From NCBI GenBank assembly GCA_021399435.1, contig JAJTUP010000040.1, forward strand, positions 248,001 to 312,000: a DNA stretch of 64,000 nucleotides, written 5' to 3'. How positions within the stretch are numbered: the first letter of the stretch is position 1; each line of letters begins with the position of its first letter. The notes beneath the pieces are model-generated. The model was not told where the DNA came from and made no database searches. It worked only from the letters and a program-made list of their open reading frames with translations. Source of the DNA: Diaporthe sp. PMI_573 (Eukaryota > Ascomycota > Sordariomycetes > Diaporthales > Diaporthaceae). Of the stretch, positions 1-11,100 are shown in pieces. Both the position numbers and the translations under genes were made by a program.

Positions 1-1
1 G

Positions 2-916
2 GCAGCACACATCGCCGTAAGCAGTTCGGCACGGAATGGTGTGGTTGGATTGGGCGGAGCAATCGAGACACGCAAACACGTCGGAGATGTCCCCACTGTT
101 GAGAGTTTTTCCTCCACTCTAGGCCCAAGGACAGAACAGAACCCATACGTCGGCGAACTAGCAGCAATGGCATACACCCTTGAACGACTACCGCAGCGCA
201 GATACCGCAGTATCACGCTTCTGACGAGAAATAAAGCAGCAGTGCTCACGCTCAGGAACCCACGACAACAGTCTGGACAGGAACATGTCTGCAGCATTTA
301 CAAATCCATCAGAAAGCTCAGAAGAGAAAACAACGTGATCACGGTAGTGTGGCTACCGTCGGGTGAAGATGACGAGCTCTGGATACGCGCCAAACAAAAA
401 GCCAAGGAAGCCACGCGACAGGGCACAGAGCCACAGACACAACTCCCCAGAGTAAGATCGACGACGCTCAACGTGGCACGCGCCAAGCGAGGCACCACCA
501 GAAGTCTGCCAGATAAGGTTGGCAGGCATTCCAAGAAAGTCGACACAGCGTTACCAGGCAAACACACGCGACGTCTGTATGACAGGCTCTCCTGGAAAGA
601 AGCTAGTATACTCGCGCAGCTCAGGACGGGTATGGCAAGATTGAACGCATATCTGTACCATATCGAAGCAGCATCGTCAGACCAGTGCGCATGCGGACAA
701 GCGAGAGAGACCGTGGAACATTTCCTTTTTCGGTGCAGGCGTTGGACGATACACCGAACGCAGATGCTCCAGTGTACAGATACCCACAGAAGTAACATCT
801 CCTTCTTCTTAGGAGGGAAAGCACCGTCAGATGGTACAAATTGGACTCCAAATATGGATGCCGTCCGCGCAACGATACGGTTCGCTATTGCCACGGGGCG
901 ACTCGACGCAGACTGA
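2..916 (+). CDS. LINE ORF2 C-terminal part (RNase H and CCHC-like end), partial
   Basis: The frame is open from base 2, so the start lies upstream. The first residues (AVSSSARNGVVGLGGAIE) align with the RNase H start of the other copy (TCSSQGRGMVGMGGVV). An acidic RNase H core follows, then the helix-rich segment KVDTALPGKHTRRLYDRL. The C-terminal motif CACGQARETVEHFLFRC is the C-x-C-x7-H-x4-C signature found at the end of ORF2 in Tad-clade LINEs. No stop interrupts it up to 916, so this copy is less decayed than the DNA transposons nearby. Function in the element: removal of RNA from the RNA/DNA hybrid. Confidence 0.85.
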   Translation, partial: AAHIAVSSSARNGVVGLGGAIETRKHVGDVPTVESFSSTLGPRTEQNPYVGELAAMAYTLERLPQRRYRSITLLTRNKAAVLTLRNPRQQSGQEHVCSIYKSIRKLRRENNVITVVWLPSGEDDELWIRAKQKAKEATRQGTEPQTQLPRVRSTTLNVARAKRGTTRSLPDKVGRHSKKVDTALPGKHTRRLYDRLSWKEASILAQLRTGMARLNAYLYHIEAASSDQCACGQARETVEHFLFRCRRWTIHRTQMLQCTDTHRSNISFFLGGKAPSDGTNWTPNMDAVRATIRFAIATGRLDAD

Positions 917-1126
917 TCACAAGGAGGAACACCTCCATCCCATCACCACTAATCCGACGAACCTTAATCACCTCGTGTCATATACAGCAGGCACCGCTTC
1001 AGTCGCCGAAGATAGGACACTGAACACTTGGAGAATCGCCTTCAAGTCGGCCTACTAACACCACTAACCCACGAGAATTCGCAGAGACATGGTACATTGA
1101 GACAAGCTATAAGCTAGGAACAGATT

Positions 1127-1383
1127 GCATATGGGCTTAAGGAGGTCGGGATTCATTTTAGGACATGTATTTGCAGATTAGTAATAGTTGCCCTTTCGGC
1201 GCAAACCGCCGCCGGGCGTCAATAAATTGTGTGTGTGTGTGTACAGGAAAGGGCATATGGGCTTAAGGAGGTCGGGATTCATTTTAGGACATGTATTTGC
1301 AGATTAGTAATAGTTGCCCTTTCGGCGCAAGCCGCCGCCGGGCGTCAATAAATTGTGTGTGTGTGTGTGTGTGTACAGGAAAG
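1127..1383 (+). repeat. Tandem duplication of the LINE 3' tail
   Basis: Copy 1 (1127-1252) and copy 2 (1253-1383) are nearly identical: each starts GCATATGGGCTTAAGGAGG and ends in a (TG)n run followed by TACAGGAAAG. They differ by one base in the GC-rich part and by the number of TG units. Each copy contains AATAAA just before the TG run. Confidence 0.9.
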
Positions 1384-2338
1384 ACGGGCTGATCGTTTTC
1401 CCCACATCAAAAGGGTAATCATTCTTGCGTCATAAGTCAGTCGTGATCTATCATTGACCAACATCGGGAGGTTTTTTTCCTGCGCCCAATTAGACTAGCA
1501 GGCCTACTGCAAGGCATCGCAGCGAATGAGATAGGCGTACTCTTCGATCGTGGATATCAGCTTTGCATAATGGGACGTCATTGCTGAGCATAAAGACCCT
1601 CCAGAACACCACTCACAACGGTTTTAGTTAGGATTCTAGTTTAGGATGATCAAATGGTTGCGAGACCGGAATCTTCACATGGCAATATGTTGCGCCCGCT
1701 AGGCCATTCTTGGCCCGGGGTATGCCGTTGAACAAGAAAAATCAGGATCGCATTTTTGCATCCCCGAGTACACTAGTTCGAAAATGAGGAAGCAATATCA
1801 CCCCACATTTATACTGTGTGCACACGATCTTTTTAGGCCGTGCTTGAGGCCTTGTACAAGTGAAGGGTTGAAAATTGTGCTCCGTCGAAAGGGGTTGAGA
1901 TAACTGGCTGTCGACACTCTCAGTATTGATTCACGAGCCAAGACGGTCTACCTTGAGTGCATCGAAACCTATGGCCGCGGAGTCAAGAGTTGCAATGAAA
2001 CTCGAGTTATAGCGCTTCCTAAATTCGTGGATTCGGAGCAGATGAATTTCGACTGCATGTTCGGCCGACAGCGCAAGGAGGTTTACGCAGACAAGCCATA
2101 AGCTTTCGTAGGGCGTGCAGGAGATATCTCTTGCGGGCGAACGATGCCAGGAAACCAGTACTAAGGCTGACCTTGTCATTCGGCAAACCTCCCCACCAAT
2201 TGGAACTTCTACGGCAAACGCCGCCCGGATTCCCCGGGTGCTAGGAATGCAACGCGTCTCAAAAGCTACCCAGACGTAGCAAACGCCGTGTCCTAACATT
2301 ACAGCTGCAAGATATTGTGTGATCATACTGTACCAGTA
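1384..2338. other. No gene recognised
   Basis: About 950 bp with only short open frames on both strands. The longest minus-strand frame (reaching 1931) has no recognisable domain and no convincing start. I see no repeat or RNA gene. Confidence 0.5.
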
Positions 2339-2388
2339 AGGGCCATGGGCGCGTTCGACACCAAACGCCACCAAGAGGCCCGTTCAGG

Positions 2389-2660
2389 GGCTGAATGCCA
2401 CACCAAAGCTAGTAGTTCAACAGCATCATTCCGTGGATTAACCTACTCTGTCGCTGGGCGGCCAGGAGACTGGTCGAAGGATACGGTCAATGTTAGTCAG
2501 CAGAGGGCTTCTCCGGGGACTCAACGCCACCAAGCAAGTGATTCACCTATTGTCATTCCGTGCATTAGCCTGCCAATGTTATCGCTAGGCCCTGTCCGTA
2601 GCTGAACGCCACACAAAAGTGAGCGGTTTCACCAGTGTCGTTCCCGTGCATTAGCCTACC
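2389..2660 (+). repeat. Three degenerate direct repeats of about 60 bp
   Basis: Copies near 2389-2448, 2519-2575 and 2601-2660 share the pattern CTGAAYGCCACACAA at the start and TCATTCCGTGCATTAGCC at the end, with divergent middles. They lie 250-500 bp upstream of the rhodopsin-family gene. They may be promoter-proximal repeats or remains of an unidentified element. Confidence 0.5.
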
Positions 2661-4264
2661 TTTGGAAAGCAGAACAATGCCCAACAATTGCGGGCTGTTG
2701 TACAGGACTTCAGTGCTTCGATCGGGCAGGAGGAGGGACGAGCGACGGCGGAGGGTTATAAAGAGGATGAGTACGGAAGCCATGCAAGGGGATTGGAGTC
2801 CTGTCTTTCTCCCCGGCTCCAAGTTTCTCTGCAGATACAAGATTTGCGTGTGCCAAGTTTCTAGACTTTTAATGCCACTTCCCTCCCCGAATCGAGTCAC
2901 CGAAACATGTCGTCAAACGAGACCATCGGCGCCGTGCCGCCCCCACCAGGTGTTGTGCCCAACTTCGATGATCCGCCCAGCTTGGCGCTGGTCAACACGG
3001 CCACTAGTATCGCGCTCGCAGTCTTCTCAACATGCTTCGTGGCATTGCGGTTTTATACCACGCTTGGTATCACCCGCGTGCGAGGGCCTGCAGATCGTAA
3101 GCTGCGAAAATGCCACAATTAACTGTTCAAGCCACCTCTAACTTGTCTACCTAGTTCTGTTAGCTCTCGCCTGGGTATGTTGCCAGTTGTTGTTCCTACG
3201 GTAGCTCCTGGAAGCTAAACCCAATCCAGCTGCTAGCTGTCGCCTTTTCGGTATCGGCCTGCATTCGTCAGTATGCCCACATGCAGGCACGTCCCTACCG
3301 TCGATTCCTTGGCTTACTTGTCTGCAGTACCGCGATTCGGCTTCGGCCGCCATCTATGGGATGTCCCGTTCACGACGTTCAACGTCCACTTCATGAAGGT
3401 AGCCAACCAGATCATCGTGGCCGTCCCACTCCAATGTCTGCAGCGCTTACTAAACCTTAGTGACTCGATAGACTGGCGCGATTGTAGGGACGTTCTTTGG
3501 AATGTCCGTCACCTTTTCCAAGCTCTCAATCTTGGCCTTCTACCTGAACATTGCCTTGGAGCCTGTCGCCAAGCGTCAAAGGGTTGCCATCTATTCCCTT
3601 GCGGTTGTCGTTTTTCTTTACGGCACCCTCACTTCCTTCGAATGGCTTTTCGCTTGCCGTCCCATGGAGAAATACTGGGATTTCACCATTACTGACGGGA
3701 CTTGCATAAATTTTATAAAGATCCTGGCGTTCAATGGTGTGATGAACGTTGTTACTGACGCAGCTATTTTGTGTTTTCCTATTTGGATACTTTGGAATTT
3801 ACGTCTCCCAGTCCGGCAGAAGATCGGAGTGATGGGAATAATGATGACCGGCGGCTTGTGAGTTGAACTGTCGCAGCGCGAGGAAGAATACTAGAACTAA
3901 TCTTGCGAATAGGGTCCTCGCCGTCAGCATCGCCAGGGCAAAAATGACTATGGACAACCTCGACAGCCTAGACATTACCTGGGAATGGACTCCGCTATTT
4001 ATTGCGACGTATGCCAGTCGTTTGCGTTCGGGATGCTGAACCTTTAATCTCTGACGTATAGCTCTTAGGTTGCTCGAGGTGCATATTGGGCTGGTCTGCG
4101 TCTGTCTGATATTCGCCAAGCCCTTCTTTAAGAGACATTGCCCGAAGCTTCTCGGGAGCTCTTACGGAGCTCACTCAGCTCCTCATGGCAACCGATCGAG
4201 GCGATGGATAACACAGTCCGATGCGGATAGATATCCGCTGCCATTGCAAGACAGAAATATGGTA

Positions 4265-6114
4265 ACGTCCCCGGCCCGGCTTCCGCCCCCCCCCTGCTTC
4301 CGCCCCCCCCACATCCGCGTTCACGCGTGTACGCGTCTGCCCCCACCCTATATAAACTCAACCATATCTTTCCGAGAGAATTTTTTCTGGTTACCAAACT
4401 TCTTCCAAGCATCAACCTAGTCATCATGAAGCCCTATGGGGAAGCCGAGATCCATGACGCCCTTGTTGCGTGCAGGGATGGAATGCCCGTCAAGCAGGCT
4501 TGCAGGACCTGGCATATCCCCCGTTCCACACTTCGCGATTGCCTTGCCGGCGCGCAAAGCCAGCGCGTTTCTCACGAACCTCAGAGGCCTCTTTCTGATG
4601 ATTAGGAGGATCGATTGGCCCTATTCCTTATTAACTAAAGCAGCTTGGGCCATGTGTTGACTCGCTGGGAAACGAGGGCTCTGGCAGCCCGAATGGCCTT
4701 GTCGGGGAAGGAGGTCGCTCCTCTCGGAAGGAAGTGGCTGAGGGCCTTCCTCCTTTGTCACCCTATCCTCCAAAGCCGTAAGTACCAGCGAGTTGAGGCT
4801 AAACGGCTAAGGGCAGCCACCAAAAAGAACGTTGGGTTGTGGTTTGACTTCATGTAGTTGCCTATTGTGAAGGCAATTAAGCCGGCCAACCGGTGGAACG
4901 CCGACGAGGGCGGGCTAATGGAGGGCAAGTCCGAGAAGGCGCTCACAATCGGCTATTTGGAAGGAAGCCAGCTTCTTCAGAAGGACTTTAATTTGAGAGC
5001 GTGGACCTCCTTCCTTGAGTGTATCCCCGCCACGGGCAAGTTCCTCGTCCCACTCGTTATTTTTAAGGGACTAAGCATTTAGCAGCAGTGGTTTCCTATT
5101 ACCCTCGAAGATTACGAGGGCTGGCAGTTCACGGCGACAAAGAAGGGGTGGATGGAGGAACCTATCGCTATCCACTGGCTTCGGAAGGTCTTTCTTCCTC
5201 AAACAGTGCCAGAGGACCCATTAGAATGGCGCCTTCTCGTAATCGATGGGTACCATACACATACAACAGTTGAGTTTATGTGGGAATGCTTCTCGAATAA
5301 GGTATATATTGTTTTTTTGCCCGCCCATACTTTGTATATGCTGTAACTACTCGATGTGGCGATCTTCGGCCCTCTAAAGCTTGCATTTAAGAAGCATCTC
5401 GATTACCAGGGAGGGCACGATTTGTCAATAGTTATGGCAAAGAAACGGTTTCTTTATTGCTATCACAAGGCTCAAATTGACACTTTAACGGAAGCAAATA
5501 TACGTTCTGGCTGGCGGGCGACTGGTCTCTGGCTAGTGTCTAAGCATAGGGCACTTGGAAGCCACTTTATCGCCGATAATCGCGAGAAGGAAGCGAGATC
5601 ATTGGAATCTGGCGGCACTAATAGCTCCAGCAGCTATTTCTGCACTAATAAGTGTTTTTGTCGGCCTTGAGGGACCATTTTTGCGACCCCTAAGCGATCT
5701 TAAGACCTAAGGGGTATGGTGGCTTGGTATGCCTGTCAGAAGAATCTCAGCCCTACATTACGACTCTTTTTCAGGAAAATCCTCAAAAGTTGGGACCAGA
5801 TAGACGTTGATCTGACAATGTCCTCACAAAAAGCCCGAGAGTTGGAAGCCCAGATTGAAGCCAGTAGGGTAGTCCGAAGGAAGAAGGTTCAACTTGACCC
5901 GAATGAACTTTTCGCCGATATCAAGGCCATTCAGAGGACTCAGATTGAAGCGGGGGTGGTATCAGAAGAAAGCGATGCTTTAGAAGAGTCGGAAACACCA
6001 TCGGAAGCGAGGTTAACTATCGTGGTGGCGTCGTCGTTGGCGACGAGGCGAAGGGGGCGGTCGTGAGGGAAGGGGGCGGAATCAGGGGGGGGGCGGAAGC
6101 CGGGCCGGGGACGT
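4265..6114 (+). mobile_element. pogo/Fot-like DNA transposon, 1850 bp, RIP-mutated
   Basis: Inverted termini start ACGTCCCCGGCCCGGCTTCC at 4265 and end with the complement at 6114. TA dinucleotides flank both ends (4263-4264 and 6115-6116), the target duplication of Tc1/mariner/pogo elements. The interior holds one transposase gene in degenerate form. The termini are GC-rich and near-perfect while the coding part is mutated. Confidence 0.92.
4426..6066 (+). pseudogene. pogo-like DDE transposase, multiple stops
   Basis: The frame can be followed from ATG 4426 despite stops. It begins with a pipsqueak-type helix-turn-helix (EAEIHDALVACRDGMPVKQA, then WHIPRSTLRDCLAGA). A central part contains NADEGGLMEG (first catalytic Asp region), [22 protein letters not shown] (second Asp) and FLPAHT..LLDVAIFGPLK (third Asp block). 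The C-terminal coiled region ends at 6066. Stops after SDD, LIN, DFM, LSI and YML are TAG/TAA, several at places where family members have Gln, and one site reads TAACTA where CAACCA (Gln-Pro) is expected. This C-to-T pattern points to RIP. The protein cannot be made. Confidence 0.88.
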
Positions 6115-6359
6115 TACCCCTGGATAACACTTTTGGAAATTCTCTATCACGTAAGTAACTATGACTGTGCAAGGGACCAGGCGGTTGAAGCGGTGTCAAA
6201 ATCAACCATATGGAGCCGAGCGCTGACTGTACGATATCTTCAGAGACTGCCATCCTCGACTAAAACTACGGAAGAGGGTCAAAGGACCCCAGTCCTAGAA
6301 AATGGCACTCTTTCGTGATATGTTATACTTCATTCATTCTGCGGCAATAGGGGAATTGA

Positions 6360-6745
6360 ATCGCATCGGCGGAAGGCCTGGTAGTCGAAGATGCGGTCAG
6401 GGCCAATTTCCAAGGCGTTAACCTTAACGCCGCGGCATTGGCGGAGCTGACAGAGGCGGTAGGTTTTTACGGCCCGGAGCAGATACGGAAGCTCGTCCCG
6501 CTCGAGAAATGGGTAGCCGTCAAGTAGTGCTGGAGCGGGCCTGATGGAGAGCAGACTTCGGAGGAGGTCGCGAGTAACTTGGAGGTAAAGCTACTAAACT
6601 TCTACCGGGACATAACACAGCCGGGGGTCCTCGTTTACGACAAGGCGCGAATAGTTGGGCTCAGCCCGACGTTTGCCGGGTTGGAGGCCGTCACCTCTGA
6701 GCTAATATAGAATTGTGCAGGCAGTGAGGGTTTAAGATGCTAATG
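6360..6745 (+). pseudogene. Unrecognised coding remnant with two TAG stops
   Basis: One frame stays open over about 125 codons except for two TAG codons (at about 6528 and 6708). It has protein-like composition: LVVEDAVRANFQGVNLNAAA, ALAELTEAVGFYGPEQIRKL and LLNFYRDITQPGVLVYDKAR. Each TAG is one C-to-T change from CAG. No family is recognised. It sits just downstream of the transposon-cut gene and could be the remains of a host gene or of another element. Confidence 0.45.
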
Positions 6746-7619
6746 AAGCGAGTTTGTCGATCTGGAGGTATTAAGCTCGACTTTCCCCCCCGCCCCGCGA
6801 TGCAGTTGATGATAATCGGGCTTTGCAGTGAGATTATACTACATAAATACTGTGGACATATGTCAAGCCAAGAGTCGTCTCGAGCTATATGATACCTGCC
6901 ATGTATGCAAACCTCTTACCGCTCGTCCGAGACGCGGTGAGTGTTGTCTGAAGCGAGTGCGTGTCTTAGACAAGAATCTGTCATCGGGCTTAGACCGGCG
7001 CCAAGAAGGCGGCGCCAGGGGTGGCCGATGGAGCGACCCACGGTATGGTTCAGAAGCCTTGGTGCAGGCGATGGGTCCATGCCACGCCCGCCACCTGGGC
7101 AAGCCCGTCCCCGGCTACCCGCGCCCCGGAAAGAGGGCCGGACCTAGAGGCCTCTGTCACGTCCAGTGGAGGGGGGCCACGTTGTACGTCACGTAACACC
7201 CTGCCCTCTGCCGGCCACCTGCAGGCAAGCACAACAACGAGGTGCGACCCGTCGTGTACCAGGCCGTGCTGGGCGTGGGAGCCCCCGGGCGCCGCGAAGA
7301 TAATCCATGTACGAGGTGCCGGTCTTGTAGAGGCTCAGACCCTGGTACAGGGTGAGGTCCCCGGAGACAGAGAACCCCCAGATCAACAGTATTGTTAAAG
7401 AACGCGGATATTCGCACTACCTAAATCGGATGCCACACCACCTTTTCTGACTAAGCATTCGGCTACGTGACCCAACGCTTTTTTTTACTATGGGCGCGCC
7501 ATACAAAAAATTAATGTGACTACACTGACTGCTATGCTACATCACACACACGATTCTGAAGCCAACGTCGGCACCAAATAAACGCTATATCGCTTTTCTG
7601 ATGGTGTTTTCGTACCCAA
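6746..7619. other. No gene recognised; GC-rich block
   Basis: 6980-7390 is markedly GC-rich and open in several frames on both strands, including a minus-strand stretch GDLTLYQGLSLYKTGTSYMD. None of the frames gives a recognisable protein and no splice pattern stands out. Confidence 0.4.
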
Positions 7620-8069
7620 CTAAGCCACGTCGTCGGCCCAGACATCGTCGTCGCCCCACGTAGGCGTGGGCGCCACGGCGACGATTTCGTCTTGCGTTTC
7701 TTTACGAACGCCACCGCCGTCACTATCGTCAGCCGTTAGGTCTATGGTGGGCAGCTGGTTGACGGTCTTCCGCTGCTTTTTAGCCGTCGGCCCCGTGTTT
7801 GAGGGTATCGCCGCCGGCGCCGACGAAGCCGGCGCTTCTCTTCGCTTCCTTTGCTTCGTGAGCCCTGCCGCCAGCTGCTGGTCTCGCCGGACGGTCACTC
7901 GCTGGGCAACGCTGCTACGGATGTCCTCTTCATCCAGAGACTGGAGGGTCGTATCATTGTGCTCGAATGCTGAGTTTATCCTCTGCACTGAAGCCGTCGT
8001 CGCCCTCGTTTTGTCGCCCGCCTTGCTACCTAAAGAAGTTGTAGTTGACGTTGTCTTCTTGCCTACCAC
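7620..8069 (-). CDS. Unrecognised 149-residue frame with a SUMO-interaction-like motif
   Basis: The frame is rich in Thr, Ala, Lys and Asp, and contains KQRKRREAP and KKQRKTV (nuclear-signal-like), then LPTIDLTADDSDGG. The last resembles a SUMO-interacting motif (hydrophobic core followed by acidic residues). A second frame just upstream (to 8152) continues as LIGALRRDDLVRRLHLLLTK, suggesting a frameshifted C-terminal piece of a longer protein. It abuts the hAT terminus at 8153, so the upstream part was probably lost there. The family is unknown; it may be the tail of a transposon protein. Confidence 0.35.
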   Translation of the reverse strand: MVGKKTTSTTTSLGSKAGDKTRATTASVQRINSAFEHNDTTLQSLDEEDIRSSVAQRVTVRRDQQLAAGLTKQRKRREAPASSAPAAIPSNTGPTAKKQRKTVNQLPTIDLTADDSDGGGVRKETQDEIVAVAPTPTWGDDDVWADDVA

Positions 8070-8152
8070 ATCCTTCCCACGGCTGCTACTGCTTCCGAAG
8101 ATGCCTTCTTCGTCAGTAGCAAATGTAGCCGTCTCACGAGGTCGTCCCTTCG

Positions 8153-11100
8153 CAAGGCTCCGATCAACTTCACATTTTCCACATGTGTATTACACATGTT
8201 GATCAACATCTTGTCAACATACACATCACATAGAAAATGGGAATGTTGATACACATCAACATCACTTCACACCCCTTTATCTCCGTGTACACGATGTTGA
8301 TCATGTTGATATGGCCCGTGCTAGTACTAGGTGGGGCATTACCCAGGGGCGGCAGAACACCTCCCCCTCCCGGAAGACCCCTGTCCAGTACCTAATTTGG
8401 GGTGTTTACCTACCGAAATTCTCCACCCAACCGCGTTTTTGGAAGGACAAACGCGTCCAACATGTCCGGAGCAGACCCCCTACCCTTGGTGGAGTCGACA
8501 CCTGAGACTGCATATGAAGACCGACTCTTTACCCATTTTAAAGGCTATACCTTGTCTGAGCGCACCAAAGAAACACGATCATGGATTTGGCGCTTTGGTT
8601 ACGATATCCAGAACGTGACCGAACGTCGATGGGTGTGCCGACCTTGTATCAAGCAGAATCGCCCCAAGCCGACTTCCATCACGTCCGTAGGTATTCAAAA
8701 TGCCATGGAACACGTTTATCTGATTCACCACATTTGCGCGCCAGTGGGAGAGAAGACCAAGTCGGCGGCAGAGCGGAAGGCAGAGTTGATGGCAGAGAGG
8801 GATGGGCGCGGTGGGAGACACAAGTCGATTAGCCAACACTTCGGCCTGGACGCAGCCAAACCCCGTGAGCAAGCTATTGCCAATTCCTTCATCAAAGGAT
8901 TTGACCGAGACCACTTCCAGCGGCTGGTTGTTCAGTGGGTTGTCAATACTAATAGGCCCTTCACTGATGCCGAAGACCCGGAGTTACGCGCCGTCTTCGA
9001 ATACTTGAATCCATCCGTTGCGTTACGCAAGGCCCATGTAACTGGAGATTCCATTCGAAATAAGATCATTGCCGAGTACTACAAACACCGAGATACCATT
9101 ATTGGAGTTCTGCGTCATTGCCCGGGCCTGGTGCATCTCTCTTTTGATGGCTGGACTGCTCGAAATCGACAGAGTCTGTGTGGAATTGCGTGTTTCTTCA
9201 GAGATGAGCAGAATCGTCCCTTGAAAATTGTCCTCGGTCTACCTGAGATATCGAAACGGCATACAGGCGAGAACATTGCGGCAGAAGTATCCACAGTCAT
9301 CGATCTCTTTGGCATTCGAGACAAAGTAGGGTACACAACCCTCGACAACGCTGCCAATAACGATACAGCAATGGACACGCTCGGTGGACTCCTCGGGTTT
9401 GATGGCAAGCGCCGACGCGTGCGCTGCTTTGGCCATACCCTCAATCTTGCTGCTAAAGCCCTTCTTTTCGGCAAGTGTGCGGATGCTCTCGAGCTGGATG
9501 ACCCATTCAGTGGTGCCGGTGTCGTATCTGATGCCGAATGGGCAACGTGGCTGAAGAAAGGGCCAGTTGGTGTGTCAGTTGCCCTGAATCTTGGGTTCCT
9601 TCGCTAAGATGTTTTAGGCAAGCTGCATAATATTGTTCATGATATTTATCGTGCGCAGCGCTTATCCTATCTACTTCGAGACATCCAAGCCGATGATATC
9701 AAAAAGGCATCAAGTGCCAAGTTACGAGCTAGAAAGCCACTCCAAGCCATTCGAGACAACGACACGCGCTGGCTCTCGCAGCTCTACATGATCCGTCGAG
9801 CGCTCAAACTTCGACGACACCTCGAGCTCACTGTTCTCAAATTCAAGCAGGAGTGGGAGGATGAGAACAGGGGCAAACGCACCAAGCAAGTCAGGAAGGG
9901 TGTTAAGGTACCTCACATCATCAGAGATGAATCACAGCTGTCTCAAAATGACTGGGATGTGCTCCAGCGGCTCGAGGAGATCTTAACAGAGTTTGAAACG
10001 GTGGTGAAAACTCTGGAGGGTGATGGCCAAGTCCGAAAGCGTAAGCATGGATTTGTTGGCTCTTATGGCAACATATGGGATGTCCTCTTAGGGTTTGAGA
10101 GGCTTATGGCCAAGCTTGAAAAGTTCAAGGCCGAAGCTGAGGGCTTCCCTGATCCGGAGCAATTCAGGATTGGTATCAACTTAGCATGGCAGAAGATGGA
10201 CGAGTACTACCATAGTAAGTTTATCTTTCTTTCTGGCTATATGGCCAGAGCTGACCACATAAGAACTCGACGAAACCCCTGTCTACTACACGGCTATGGC
10301 GCTGCATCCTTCATATGGCTGGGCATGGTTTGAGCAGCAATGGGACCAGACCCCGGCGTGGATTTCAACGGCGAAGATCATGGTGAAGACAGTTTGGCGG
10401 AGAGACTATTCGCATGTCGCTGTGCCTGATGATTGTGATGACGAGGAAGGGCCTGCTCCGAAAAGGCGCAAGTTTTTCGACCCGTTCGACCATAACGACC
10501 GTCGAAAGCAGCCCCAGCAGCAGACTCGGCGAATTTCCGGCGACGAATATGAGTCTTGGTGTGCTAACGACAGTGAGCATATCGAGACCCGAGATCCTGT
10601 TGCATATTGGCACGAGAGGCGGCGCAAATATCCCCGCCTGTCTCGGATGGCTCTTGATTTTCTCACCGTTCAGGCCATGTCGGCAGAGTGTGAGAGGCTA
10701 TTCTCGGCATCAGGCAGAATGGTCTCGCCACATAGGACACTTCTCGATGCACAAATCGTCAGCATGTGTCAAGTACTTCGATCATGGTATCGTGCCGGCC
10801 TGGTCCAACACATCGACCCCTTACTGCTGTCGATTCACGAGGAGGAGGAACTGGTGACTCTGCAGAGTTGTGGTGACGACGAGACTATGAAGACGAAGGC
10901 CACAGCATGGTTAAGCGGTCCCACAGCCGTGGAGAGTGACGAAGAGGCTGAGGAGTTCGCTACAGGGGGGTTTGGAGATGTCGCTATGGGGTTTACAATT
11001 GATGAAACGGAAATTGAGGATGGGGATTAGGCGACGACCGGGGTGATGTCAACGAAATCAACATTGTACATATACACATCACACTACGGGCATGTTGATC

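Larger units (their letters stand above)
1..1383 (+). mobile_element. Tad-type LINE, 3' end, runs off the window edge
   Basis: This is the 3' portion of a non-LTR retrotransposon: the end of ORF2 (RNase H plus C-terminal Cys/His motif), then a 3' UTR and a (TG)n tail after AATAAATTG. The tail segment is present twice in tandem. The coding part is clearly homologous to the copy at 54628-56408 and shares 3'-UTR sequence near GAAGATAGGACACTG with the fragments at 16340-16790 and 56460. The upstream part of the element lies outside the window. Confidence 0.9.
2907..6158 (+). pseudogene. Pth11-like / fungal rhodopsin-fold membrane protein gene, cut by a pogo-like element
   Basis: Exon 1 (2907-3096) has the N-terminal helix ALAVFSTCFVALRFYTTLG; a 20-nt exon 2 (3155-3174, after an intron ending CCTAG) adds LLLALAW. 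Downstream are GFGRHLWDVP (about 3340), VTFSKLSILAFYLN (3505), WLFACRPMEKYW, and helices to GIMMTGGL. Introns 3858-3912 and 4009-4068 join cleanly to DITWEWTPLFIATLLEVHIG. This is the layout of the fungal rhodopsin-domain family, seven-helix proteins of the plasma membrane that often belong to Pth11-type receptors. Exon borders between 3175 and 3490 are not resolved. The last exon stops at a TA (4263-4264), resumes after the transposon at 6115, and reaches a TAA at 6156-6158. A gene-breaking insertion is the simplest reading. Confidence 0.8.

Noticed and set aside
298..894. Minus-strand frame opposite the LINE ORF2
   Set aside because: Antisense to a clear RNase H domain; no independent support.
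1931..2374. 147-codon minus-strand frame
   Set aside because: No recognisable domain, and it overlaps the degenerate-repeat region.
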